From assembly GCF_025717515.1 (NCBI RefSeq), contig NZ_JAJIRN010000006.1, positions 310,001 through 374,000 on the forward strand: 64,000 nt of DNA, in the 5' to 3' direction. Position 1 is the stretch's first letter. The number at the start of each line of letters is the position of its first letter. Shown piece after piece: positions 27,057-36,635 of this stretch. The position numbers and the translations under genes were made by a program. This DNA is from Roseateles oligotrophus (GTDB lineage: Bacteria; Pseudomonadota; Gammaproteobacteria; Burkholderiales; Burkholderiaceae_C). The notes beneath the pieces are model-generated. The model was not told where the DNA came from, made no database searches, and saw only the letters and a program-made list of their open reading frames with translations.

Positions 27057-27704
27057 TCACCGAAGCAACATGCCGCGCTTCTCGATAAAGTCCACCACCT
27101 CGGCCACGCCGACGCTTGTCTTCAGATTCGTCATCACAAAAGGCTTGGTTCCGCGCATCCGCCTTGTGTCGCCCTCCATCACGTCGAGATTGGCGCCGAC
27201 ATGCGGCGCCAGATCGGTCTTGTTGATCACGAACAGATCGCTCTTGGTGATGCCGGGCCCGCCCTTGCGCGGGATCTTTTCACCGGCCGCGACGTCGATC
27301 ACATAGATCGTCAAATCGCTCAGCTCGGGGCTGAAGGTGGCGGCCAGGTTATCGCCGCCGGATTCAATGAACACCACATCGGCATCCGGGAACTTGGCCA
27401 GCATGCGGTCAATCGCTTCGAGGTTGATCGAGCAATCTTCGCGGATCGCCGTATGCGGGCAGCCGCCGGTCTCCACGCCCAGGATGCGCTCGGCCGGCAG
27501 CGCGCCGCTGACGGTCAGCAGGCGCTGATCTTCCTTGGTGTAGATGTCATTGGTGATGGCGACCAGGTCCCAGCGCTCGCGCATCGCCTTGCAGAGCATC
27601 TCCAGCAAGGTGGTCTTGCCCGAGCCGACCGGGCCGCCAATGCCGACCCGCAGCGGCGGCAGCTTTTTCGTGCGATGGGGGATTTGGTGGATTGCTGTGT
27701 TCAT
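27057..27704 (-). CDS. ureG: Urease accessory GTPase UreG
   Basis: The 215-residue GTPase has the P-loop [17 protein letters not shown], the metal-binding Cys-Pro-His in [13 protein letters not shown], the [17 protein letters not shown] switch region and the guanine-specific NKTD ([12 protein letters not shown]). UreG hydrolyses GTP to load nickel into urease with UreD, UreF and UreE. The start overlaps the ureF stop by ATGA, so translation is coupled. Confidence 0.96.
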   Translation of the reverse strand: MNTAIHQIPHRTKKLPPLRVGIGGPVGSGKTTLLEMLCKAMRERWDLVAITNDIYTKEDQRLLTVSGALPAERILGVETGGCPHTAIREDCSINLEAIDRMLAKFPDADVVFIESGGDNLAATFSPELSDLTIYVIDVAAGEKIPRKGGPGITKSDLFVINKTDLAPHVGANLDVMEGDTRRMRGTKPFVMTNLKTSVGVAEVVDFIEKRGMLLR

Positions 27705-28378
27705 GATCTGAATAGCCGTGAATATTGGGTTTCATGCCGCGCCGACAAAATCGCCAGCATCGGAGAAAAAGCCTGGCGTTGATCGCGCTCGGCCAGCGTC
27801 ATCGCCTGCGCCACCGCCTGAGGCATCTCGGCCGCCAAACGAGCCAAGATGCGCTGACCGGCGCTCTGGCCCAGCGGCACCGACTTGATCGCCGCACCCA
27901 CCATGTTCTCGGCCCAGCCGAAGGCATAGGCGAGCAAGGCATCGGCCAAGGCCGCGCCGCTGCCGGCCAGCGCCAAGGCCATCACCAGCGGATAGGTTGG
28001 CTGGCCCAGGGCCCGGCATTGCTCGATCTGCTCGGCGCTGGCCGTGTGATGGTTGCGCAGCCAATCCAGGAGCGAACGCCCCATCTGCTCGGACTGCAGG
28101 CGCAGCTCGGCCGTCTCGCGGGTCTGCAGCACCCAATCGTTCAGCCGTTTGAGAGCCGGCAGATCGCCTTCGCGCCAGGCCGGCAAGGCGCGCGCGGCCA
28201 GCGCCAAGTCGCCGCGCGTTTGCGTCAGCGCCAATTGCTGCGACAGCCATTCGGCGGCCGAGGCTTCGTCGCGCACCAGGCCATGCTCGACCGCCGACTC
28301 CAGGCCCTCGGAATAGGAAAACCCGCCAATCGGCAGCGCCGGCGAGGCCAGCCAGATCAATTGCAGCAGCGCGCTCAT
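27701..28378 (-). CDS. ureF: Urease accessory protein UreF
   Basis: The 225-residue all-helical protein shows the UreF opening [20 protein letters not shown], then [14 protein letters not shown] and a C-terminal [19 protein letters not shown]. UreF bridges UreD-urease and UreG in the activation complex. Both junctions, with ureE and ureG, are ATGA overlaps, marking a tightly coupled set. Confidence 0.95.
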   Translation of the reverse strand: MSALLQLIWLASPALPIGGFSYSEGLESAVEHGLVRDEASAAEWLSQQLALTQTRGDLALAARALPAWREGDLPALKRLNDWVLQTRETAELRLQSEQMGRSLLDWLRNHHTASAEQIEQCRALGQPTYPLVMALALAGSGAALADALLAYAFGWAENMVGAAIKSVPLGQSAGQRILARLAAEMPQAVAQAMTLAERDQRQAFSPMLAILSARHETQYSRLFRS

Positions 28379-28887
28379 GCGTGGCTGTGGCCGTGATCAT
28401 GCCCATGCCCATGCCCATGACTCGACGCATAGGCGCCGCCCTCGGGCTCGAAGGGCGCGTCCACCTCGGTGACCGTCAGATGCTGGGCACGCAGCATCTC
28501 GGCCAGCACATGGTCGGGCTCGATTTGCAGATAGTCGGGGCGCAGCTCGATAGGCACATGGCGATTGCCCAGATGGTAGGCCGCGCGTGTCAGATCGAAG
28601 GGCGAACCATGGCTGCTGCAGGCGCTGATGCGCAGCAGCGCTTGCGGCGCGGCAAGGACGCGAATGAGGCTGCCGTCCTCGGCGACCAATACATCGCCAC
28701 CCCGCAGCTGCGTGCCGCGAGGCAAGAAGATACCTAACTTGCGAGTCAAGCTGTCCTCAGCCTGGAAGCGGCTTTTCTGGCGGGTGTCCCAGTCCAGCCG
28801 CAGCTCGGCGGCGCGCTTGAGCAGCACCAGCGCCAGGCCCTGGCCTTGCGGCAATAATTTGGAAACTTGCAACATCGTGGCGCTCAC
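28375..28887 (-). CDS. ureE: Urease nickel metallochaperone UreE
   Basis: The 170-residue protein has the UreE N-terminal peptide-binding domain ([20 protein letters not shown]) and the metal-binding C-terminal domain ([12 protein letters not shown]). It ends in a His-rich tail [14 protein letters not shown], which binds extra nickel. UreE supplies nickel to UreG. It follows the GNAT gene with an ATGA overlap at 28884-28887. Confidence 0.95.
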   Translation of the reverse strand: MSATMLQVSKLLPQGQGLALVLLKRAAELRLDWDTRQKSRFQAEDSLTRKLGIFLPRGTQLRGGDVLVAEDGSLIRVLAAPQALLRISACSSHGSPFDLTRAAYHLGNRHVPIELRPDYLQIEPDHVLAEMLRAQHLTVTEVDAPFEPEGGAYASSHGHGHGHDHGHSHA

Positions 28888-29375
28888 AGCTCGATGCTCA
28901 TGAAGCAGCTATAGGGATCTTCCGCATAACTTCCAAACGGCGCGCATTGCAGAAAGCCCTCGCGCTGATACAGGCCTCGCGCCGGCGCAAAAAATGGTTG
29001 CGGGCCGGTCTCAAGGCTCAAGCGGCTAAAGCCCTGCAGGCGCGCTTGGCTCAACACATGGATCAGCATCGCACGCGCCAGCCCGCGGCCGCGCAACGCG
29101 GCGGCGGTGCGCATGGACTTCAGCTCAGCATGGCTGTCGTCCAGGCGCTTGATCGCCGCCGTGCCGGCCAGGGCTTCAACACCGGCTTCGTCCACCAACC
29201 AGGCCGACCAGAAGCTGATGCCGGGCTGGCGCAAGGCCGCCAGGTCGAGCGCATGCACGCTTTCCGGCGGCGAGGCGGCGCGCATGTCTTGCATATGCTC
29301 TTCAAGGAAGACCGCGATGCGCGGGTCGCTCAGATCGTCGAGGCGGACCAGTAATTCGGGGGCAAGCGTGGACAT
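28884..29375 (-). CDS. GNAT family N-acetyltransferase inside the urease operon
   Basis: The 163-residue protein has the GNAT core: MRTAAALRGRGLARAMLIHV (acetyl-CoA loop RGRGLA) and LSLETGPQPFFAPARGLYQR. It lies between ureC (15 bp away) and ureE (4-bp overlap), so it is part of the urease transcript. GNAT genes occur in some betaproteobacterial urease operons; the acceptor is unknown. Candidates are an amino-acid or amine substrate, not a urease subunit as such. Confidence 0.88.
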   Translation of the reverse strand: MSTLAPELLVRLDDLSDPRIAVFLEEHMQDMRAASPPESVHALDLAALRQPGISFWSAWLVDEAGVEALAGTAAIKRLDDSHAELKSMRTAAALRGRGLARAMLIHVLSQARLQGFSRLSLETGPQPFFAPARGLYQREGFLQCAPFGSYAEDPYSCFMSIEL

Positions 29376-29389
29376 GGTTTGAACTTGGT

Positions 29390-31119
<1,730 letters not shown>

Positions 31120-31120
<1 letters not shown>

Positions 31121-31425
31121 TACAAAGCCCCCTGGATCAAGCCGCGAAAGCCGTAAACGATGCGCTCGCCGGCCAGATCGACCAGCTCGACCGTGCGCTG
31201 CTGGCCGGGCTCGAAGCGCACCGCCAGACCGGAGGCGATATTCAAACGCATGCCGCGCGCGGCGGCCCGGTCGAAACTCAGCGCCGCATTGGTCTCGGCA
31301 AAGTGATAGTGCGAGCCGACCTGGATAGGCCTGTCGCCGGCGTTTTGCACCACCAGGACTAGCGTGCGCCGGCCGGGGTTGAGCTGATGCTCGCCAGCGG
31401 GCGTGAACAGCTCGCCCGGCGTCAT
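31120..31425 (-). CDS. ureB: Urease subunit beta UreB
   Basis: The 101-residue protein shows the UreB sequence [36 protein letters not shown] and [19 protein letters not shown]. It packs with UreA and UreC in the urease oligomer. Its start overlaps the stop of the small membrane protein gene by ATGA and its stop overlaps the ureC start. Confidence 0.96.
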
Positions 31426-31646
31426 TTGCGCCCCGCGCGAAGCCAGCGGCGCAAACCCAGGCCTAGGCTCGCCACGAGTCCCACCCCCAAGATCAACCCC
31501 TGATCCAGGCTACTCATTGCATGCAGCAAGTCAATGAAGACTTGGCCGAATTGCCCATGGCTGTGCGGAACGTCAACGCTGTGCGCCTGCGCCAACAGCG
31601 GGGCCGCGAGCAGGAGGGTGAGGATAAGGATGAGCAGATTTTTCAT
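31422..31646 (-). CDS. Mini HupE/UreJ-like membrane protein between ureA and ureB
   Basis: The 74-residue protein starts at ATG 31646 after AGGA and has a signal peptide or first helix ([18 protein letters not shown]), a His-rich short loop ([10 protein letters not shown]), then [13 protein letters not shown] and a hydrophobic helix ending RRWLRAGRK. The [13 protein letters not shown] segment resembles the first nickel-motif region of HupE/UreJ permeases (LLHPxxGxDH), but the remaining helices are missing. ATGA coupling to ureB indicates a real gene. A role in nickel handling is inference. Confidence 0.7.
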   Translation of the reverse strand: MKNLLILILTLLLAAPLLAQAHSVDVPHSHGQFGQVFIDLLHAMSSLDQGLILGVGLVASLGLGLRRWLRAGRK

Positions 31647-31671
31647 AGGAGTTTGCCTGGGTCGAATCGAA

Positions 31672-31974
31672 TTACACAATCGGTTGATGCACGGTCACCA
31701 GCTTGGTGCCGTCGGGAAAGGTCGCCTCGACCTGGATGTCGGCAATCATCTCGGCGATGCCGTCCATCACATCGGCGCGGGTCAGCACATTGCGGCCCTC
31801 GCTCATCAGCTGGGCGACGGTCTTGCCGTCGCGGGCGCCTTCCATCACCGCCGCGCTGATGAAGGCCACGCTTTCCGGATAGTTGAGCTTGAGGCCGCGC
31901 GCCAGGCGGCGCTCGGCCAGCAAGGCGGCGGTGAAGATCAGCAGCTTGTCTTTCTCTCTAGGTGTGAGTTCCAT
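31672..31974 (-). CDS. ureA: Urease subunit gamma UreA
   Basis: The 100-residue protein matches UreA throughout: [60 protein letters not shown]. It is the first gene of the urease operon. A sigma-54 type promoter is visible at 32007-32022, some 35 bp upstream, pointing to nitrogen control. Confidence 0.97.
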   Translation of the reverse strand: MELTPREKDKLLIFTAALLAERRLARGLKLNYPESVAFISAAVMEGARDGKTVAQLMSEGRNVLTRADVMDGIAEMIADIQVEATFPDGTKLVTVHQPIV

Positions 31975-32006
31975 TGCGGACCTACTCTGTTCAGTCCCTG
32001 TTTCTA

Positions 32007-32022
32007 AGCAAGGCCCGTGCCG
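32007..32022 (-). promoter_or_regulatory. ureA: Sigma-54 (RpoN) type promoter for the urease operon
   Basis: Read on the minus strand the element is CGGCACGGGCCTTGCT, which matches the -24/-12 consensus TGGCACG-N4-TTGCW at all but one position, with GG and GC separated by exactly ten bases. A transcript would start near 31997, about 22 bases before the ureA ATG. Sigma-54 needs an activator such as NtrC; its binding site would be upstream, within or beyond the start of the divergent gene. Confidence 0.7.
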
Positions 32023-32062
32023 TCTTGCGCGGGCACGAAAACTGCAACGCTCTCACTCAGCC

Positions 32063-35000
32063 ATGCACATCCCACCCTCAACTCCTTCATCAGCCGCCGC
32101 CGCCGCGCCGCAGCGCGTGATCAAGGTGCGGCGCGACTACAACGCCTGGGTGGCCAGCGAAACGCTGGAGGATTACGCGCTGCGCTACACGCCGCAACGC
32201 TTTCGGCGCTGGTCGAATTTCCGCGTCGCCAACACCGCTTTTGGCGCCGCCGCTTTTCTGATCCTGGAGGCGGTAGGCGCCACCTTGCTGGTGCAGTACG
32301 GCTGGGCCAATGCCTTCTGGGCCATCCTCGCCACCGGCCTGATCATCTTCCTGGCCGGCCTGCCGATCAGCATCTACGCGGCCCGCTACGGCGTCGATAT
32401 GGACTTGTTGACCCGAGGCGCCGGCTTTGGCTATATCGGCTCCACGCTCACCTCGCTGATCTACGCCTGCTTCACCTTCATCTTCTTTGCGCTGGAGGCC
32501 GCCGTGATGGCCTATGCGCTGGACCTCGCGCTGGACATCCCGCCGCGCTGGGGCTATCTGATCTGCGCTTTGGTGGTGATCCCGCTGGTCACGCACGGTG
32601 TGTCGGCCATCAGCCGGCTGCAATTGATCACCCAGCCGCTGTGGCTGCTCATGCTGTTGCTGCCCTTCGCGGTGGTGCTGGCCAAAGACCCCGCCGCGTT
32701 TGCGGGCGTTGTGCACCATGCTGGCTCGCAATCGCACGATGCCGGGTTTGGCTTGATCCACTTTGGTGCGGCGCTGACGGTGGGCATCGCCTTGATCACG
32801 CAAATGGGCGAGCAGGCCGACTATCTGCGCTTCATGCCGGCGCTCGGCGCCAAAGCCAGCAAAGCAGACAAGCGCCGCTGGTGGGCGGCCGTCTTGGTCG
32901 GCGGGCCGGGCTGGGTGCTGCTGGGCGTGCTCAAGATGCTGGGCGGCGCGCTCTTGGCCTGGTTGGCGCTGCAGCATATGGTGCCGCCCGAGCGCGCGGT
33001 GGACCCGAATCAGATGTATCTGGCCGCCTATGAATATGTGTTCCCGCATTACGGCTGGGCGGTCGCAGCCACCGCGCTGTTTGTGGTGGTTTCGCAGATC
33101 AAGATCAATGTCACCAATGCCTATGCAGGCTCGCTTGCCTGGAGTAACTTTTTCTCCAGACTGACCCACAGCCACCCCGGCCGCGTCGTCTGGGTGGTGT
33201 TCAACACCTTCATTGCCTTCATGCTGATGGAGATGAATGTGTTCGAGGCGCTGGGTCAGGTGCTGGGCCTGTATGCCAATGTGGCGATCGCCTGGATCAT
33301 GGCCGTGGTGGCCGATCTGGTGATCAACAAGCCGCTGGGTCTGTCGCCGCCTGGCATCGAGTTCAAGCGCGCTCATTTGTACGACATCAACCCGGTCGGC
33401 GTCGGTGCGATGGCGCTGGCCTCGCTGCTCTCGGTCGGCGCGCATCTGGGCCTGATGGGCGAGCTGGCACAGGCCTTCTCGGCCGTCATCGCGATGACCA
33501 CCGCTTTCGTCACGGCGCCCTTGATTGCCTGGGCCACCGGCGGGCGCTACTACCTGGCGCGCCGGCCAGCGCAGCAAGAAGAGCAAGCCCGCTGCTGCGT
33601 GATTTGCGAGCGCGAATATGAAGGCCCGGACATGGCGCAATGCCCCGCCTACCAGGGCCCGATCTGCTCGCTCTGCTGCACGCTGGACGCACGCTGCGGC
33701 GATTTATGCAAACCCGAGGCCAAACTCTCGGCGCAATGGCGCTCTGCCTTGCAAGCCGTCTTGCCGCGCAAGACCTGGCCCTGGCTGGACACCGGCCTGG
33801 GTCATTTTTTGCTGCTGATGGCGCTGCTGATGCCGATGCTGGCCGCGCTGTTCGGCCTGCTCTATCACCAGGAGCTGCGCAGCCTCGCCGGCGCTGCCAA
33901 TGCGGTGGCGCCCGCAGCGGCCGACAGCCTGCGCAATGGCTTTGTGAAGGCCTATCTGCTGCTCGGCGTTGGCGTCGGCATCGCGGCCTGGTGGCTGGTG
34001 CTGGCGCAGCAAAGCCGCGAGGTCGCGCAAGAGGAATCGAATCGGCAGACGCAAGCCTTGATGCTGGAGATTGCCTCGCATGCCCGCACCGACGAAGCCT
34101 TGCAAAGAGCCAAGGTCGCGGCCGAACAGGCGCAACAGAGCGCCGAGCAGGCCAACCAGGCCAAGAGCCGCTATGTCAGCACGATCAGCCATGAGCTGCG
34201 CACGCCGCTGAACAGCATCCTCGGCTATGCGCAGCTGATGGCCGAAGACGCCGAGCTGCCGCCGCGCCGCCGCCAAGCGGTGCAGGTGATCAAGCGCAGC
34301 GGCGAGCATCTGCTGCAGTTGATAGACGGCACCTTGGATCTGGCCCGCATCGAGGCCGGCAAGCTGTCGCTGGAACCGGCCGCGATGCCCTTCGAGGACG
34401 CGATGCATGAGCTGGCCGAAATGTTCGAGCTGCAAGCCGCCGCCAAAGGCCTTCACTTCCGCTTCGAGGTCATCGGCGAGCTGCCCAGCAGCGTGCGCGC
34501 GGATGAAAAACGCCTGCGCCAGATCCTGATCAATCTGCTCGGCAATGCCCTGAAGTTCACGCCCAAGGGTCAGGTCTTGCTGCGCGTGCGCCATGCGCGT
34601 GAGATTGCCTTGTTCGAGATCGAGGACAGTGGGCCCGGCCTCAGCAGCGAAGCGTTGAGCCGCATCTTCGAGCCCTTCACGCGCGGCAGCACGCGCGCCA
34701 CCGACGCCGCACCTGGGGCCGGTCTGGGCCTGACCATCGCCAAGATGCTGACCGAGCTGATGGGCGGCGAGTTGAGCGCCAGCAGCCAGCCCGGCCAGGG
34801 CTCGGTGTTCCGGGTCAAGCTGTTTTTGCCGGCGCTTGGGGGCCTGTCGCGGGGCCGCGAAACAGCGCCGCCAAGGCGTGGCTATGCCGGCCCGCGCCGG
34901 CAAATCCTGATCGTCGACAACGAAGCGGCCGACCGCCAATTGCTGAGCGAGCTATTGCAGCCGCTGGGCTTCGATGTGCGCAGCGCCGCCAGCGGCCATG

Positions 35001-35518
35001 ATGCGCTGGACCTGTTCGTCAGCGGCCTGCGGCCCGACGCGGTGTTGATGGATCTGGCCATGCCCGGCATCGACGGCTGGGAGACGATTCGCCGCCTGCG
35101 CTTGCTCACGCCCGCCTTGCTCAATATCGCCGTCGTCTCCGCCAATGCATTTGAGAAAGGCCAGGACAACGCGGCCTTTGGCATCGCCCAGGTGGACTTC
35201 ATCACCAAGCCGGTGCGCCATGCCGAGCTGCTGGACTGGCTGGGGCGCCGGCTTGGATTGCAATGGCTGGAGGCAGCGACCCTGGCTCCGGCGCAGCCCC
35301 CAAGACCCCTGGGTCTGGGCCCCGCCCTGCTGACGCCACTGCGCGAGGCGCTGAACCTCGGCTATTACCGCGGCGTACAGACCCAGCTGGACCTGATTGC
35401 CGGCGCCATACCCGAAAGCGCCGCCAGTGCAGCCTGGGTTGAGAGCCTGCGCGGCTTGGCGCGCCAATACCAATTCGAAACAATCTCAGACCTCCTGGGG
35501 CCGGAGCTCCGCGCATGA
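32063..35518 (+). CDS. NCS1 permease-like / hybrid histidine kinase fusion
   Basis: This 1151-residue protein joins an NCS1 (purine-cytosine permease-like) transporter module (about residues 50-500, roughly twelve helices), a Cys-rich segment (Cys511, Cys512, Cys515 to about 550) that looks metal-binding, two more membrane helices, a coiled linker, a HisKA domain with His710 in TISHELRTPLNSI, a HATPase (NLLGNALKFT; GAGLGLTIAKM) and a receiver with Asp997. It probably senses a nucleobase, allantoin or urea through the transporter fold. It is divergent from ureA and coupled by ATGA to a response regulator. ATG 32063 is the start; the frame upstream overlaps ureA. Confidence 0.9.
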   Translation: MHIPPSTPSSAAAAAPQRVIKVRRDYNAWVASETLEDYALRYTPQRFRRWSNFRVANTAFGAAAFLILEAVGATLLVQYGWANAFWAILATGLIIFLAGLPISIYAARYGVDMDLLTRGAGFGYIGSTLTSLIYACFTFIFFALEAAVMAYALDLALDIPPRWGYLICALVVIPLVTHGVSAISRLQLITQPLWLLMLLLPFAVVLAKDPAAFAGVVHHAGSQSHDAGFGLIHFGAALTVGIALITQMGEQADYLRFMPALGAKASKADKRRWWAAVLVGGPGWVLLGVLKMLGGALLAWLALQHMVPPERAVDPNQMYLAAYEYVFPHYGWAVAATALFVVVSQIKINVTNAYAGSLAWSNFFSRLTHSHPGRVVWVVFNTFIAFMLMEMNVFEALGQVLGLYANVAIAWIMAVVADLVINKPLGLSPPGIEFKRAHLYDINPVGVGAMALASLLSVGAHLGLMGELAQAFSAVIAMTTAFVTAPLIAWATGGRYYLARRPAQQEEQARCCVICEREYEGPDMAQCPAYQGPICSLCCTLDARCGDLCKPEAKLSAQWRSALQAVLPRKTWPWLDTGLGHFLLLMALLMPMLAALFGLLYHQELRSLAGAANAVAPAAADSLRNGFVKAYLLLGVGVGIAAWWLVLAQQSREVAQEESNRQTQALMLEIASHARTDEALQRAKVAAEQAQQSAEQANQAKSRYVSTISHELRTPLNSILGYAQLMAEDAELPPRRRQAVQVIKRSGEHLLQLIDGTLDLARIEAGKLSLEPAAMPFEDAMHELAEMFELQAAAKGLHFRFEVIGELPSSVRADEKRLRQILINLLGNALKFTPKGQVLLRVRHAREIALFEIEDSGPGLSSEALSRIFEPFTRGSTRATDAAPGAGLGLTIAKMLTELMGGELSASSQPGQGSVFRVKLFLPALGGLSRGRETAPPRRGYAGPRRQILIVDNEAADRQLLSELLQPLGFDVRSAASGHDALDLFVSGLRPDAVLMDLAMPGIDGWETIRRLRLLTPALLNIAVVSANAFEKGQDNAAFGIAQVDFITKPVRHAELLDWLGRRLGLQWLEAATLAPAQPPRPLGLGPALLTPLREALNLGYYRGVQTQLDLIAGAIPESAASAAWVESLRGLARQYQFETISDLLGPELRA

Positions 35519-36528
35519 ATGAGGTTCTCAAGTCAGACGGCCTGCTGGCCCTTCAAGGCGGTGACCTGGTGCTGATCGTTGACGACATGCCGGACAACGT
35601 CCGCGTGCTGCACGACGCGCTGGACGAAAGCGGCTACACCGTGTTGGTGGCCACCAGCGGTGAAACGGCCCTGCAACGCGCCACCCAGGCGCTGCCCGAC
35701 ATCATCTTGCTGGACGCGATGATGCCCGGCATGGACGGCTTCGAAGTGGCGCGCCGCCTGAAGGCCAGCACCGCCACCGCGCATATCCCGATTGTCTTCA
35801 TGACCGGCTTGACCGAGACCGAACACCTGGTCGCGGCGCTGGACGCCGGCGGCGTTGACTATGTGACCAAGCCGATCAAGCCCAAGGAGGTGTTGGCCCG
35901 CATGCAGGTGCATTTGCGCGGCGCGCGCCAGGCGCAGGGCGCCGTGCAGACCCGCCGCGCGCTCGATGCTTTTGGCTACGCCAGCATCACGGTGCGGGTG
36001 AGTGACGGCCGACTGATGTGGCAGACGCCGCTGGCGCGGGAGCTGCTCAGCGACTATTTCGGCGCGATGGGTGAGTTGACGCCCGCGCCGGTGCTGGCCT
36101 GGCTGCGTCGCCATGTGCCGGCGGCACGCGAGCAGCAAATCGAGCCGCCGCGCTTTTATGCCGAACTGGGCGCGCGCCGCCTGAGCTTTGCGCTGCATCA
36201 GCAGATGGGCGGCGAGGAGGAGGCGGAAGACGCAGGCGACGGCGAAAGCAGCGACTGGCTGATCGTGATGCGCGAAGTATCGGACCTGGCCATCATCGAA
36301 GCGATGGGCCTGAACTTCAAGCTCACCGCCCGCGAGGCCGAGGTGCTGTACTGGGTCGTCAAGGGCAAGATCAACCGCGATATTGCCGACATCCTGGGCG
36401 CCAGCCCCGCCACCGTGAAGAAGCACCTGGAGCGGGTGTTTTCGAAGTTAGGGGTGGAGACTCGGACCTCGGCCGCGGCGATGGCTTTGAACCGGATTCG
36501 GGCGCTGCATCCGCATTGGGAGTTGTAA
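35515..36528 (+). CDS. Response regulator with receiver and LuxR-type output
   Basis: The 337-residue regulator has a receiver domain (about 17-135; LIVDDMPDN, phospho-acceptor Asp67 in ILLDAMMPGMDG, lysine in VTKPIKP), a middle region of about 130 residues of unclear fold, and a LuxR helix-turn-helix at about 272-330 (LTAREAEVLYWVVKGKINRD). Its start overlaps the kinase stop (ATGA), so it is the kinase's cognate partner. Likely targets are the divergent urease operon or a permease elsewhere; this is inference. Confidence 0.92.
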   Translation: MNEVLKSDGLLALQGGDLVLIVDDMPDNVRVLHDALDESGYTVLVATSGETALQRATQALPDIILLDAMMPGMDGFEVARRLKASTATAHIPIVFMTGLTETEHLVAALDAGGVDYVTKPIKPKEVLARMQVHLRGARQAQGAVQTRRALDAFGYASITVRVSDGRLMWQTPLARELLSDYFGAMGELTPAPVLAWLRRHVPAAREQQIEPPRFYAELGARRLSFALHQQMGGEEEAEDAGDGESSDWLIVMREVSDLAIIEAMGLNFKLTAREAEVLYWVVKGKINRDIADILGASPATVKKHLERVFSKLGVETRTSAAAMALNRIRALHPHWEL

Positions 36529-36590
36529 AGAAAAGCGGGGGGCGAGCAAGCATGCCGCGCCAGCCCCATCAAGCGCCATGGTCATGCGCC

Positions 36591-36634
36591 AACGATTCAA
36601 TTTACAATTCGTTGAACTATTCACAAACTATTCA
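36591..36634. promoter_or_regulatory. Phased repeats before the HipA-like gene (possible operator)
   Basis: Copies of AACTATTCA stand at 36615-36623 and 36626-36634, exactly 11 bases apart, with related AACGATTCA at 36591-36599 and ACAATTCGT at 36604-36612. One helical turn spacing and position right up to the start codon at 36636 suggest an autoregulatory operator, possibly for the protein's own N-terminal helix-turn-helix. Confidence 0.45.
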
Positions 36635-36635
36635 A

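Noticed and set aside
32090-33640. 516-codon minus-strand frame
   Set aside because: It is antisense to the permease part of the NCS1-kinase fusion and shows no domain or start signal.
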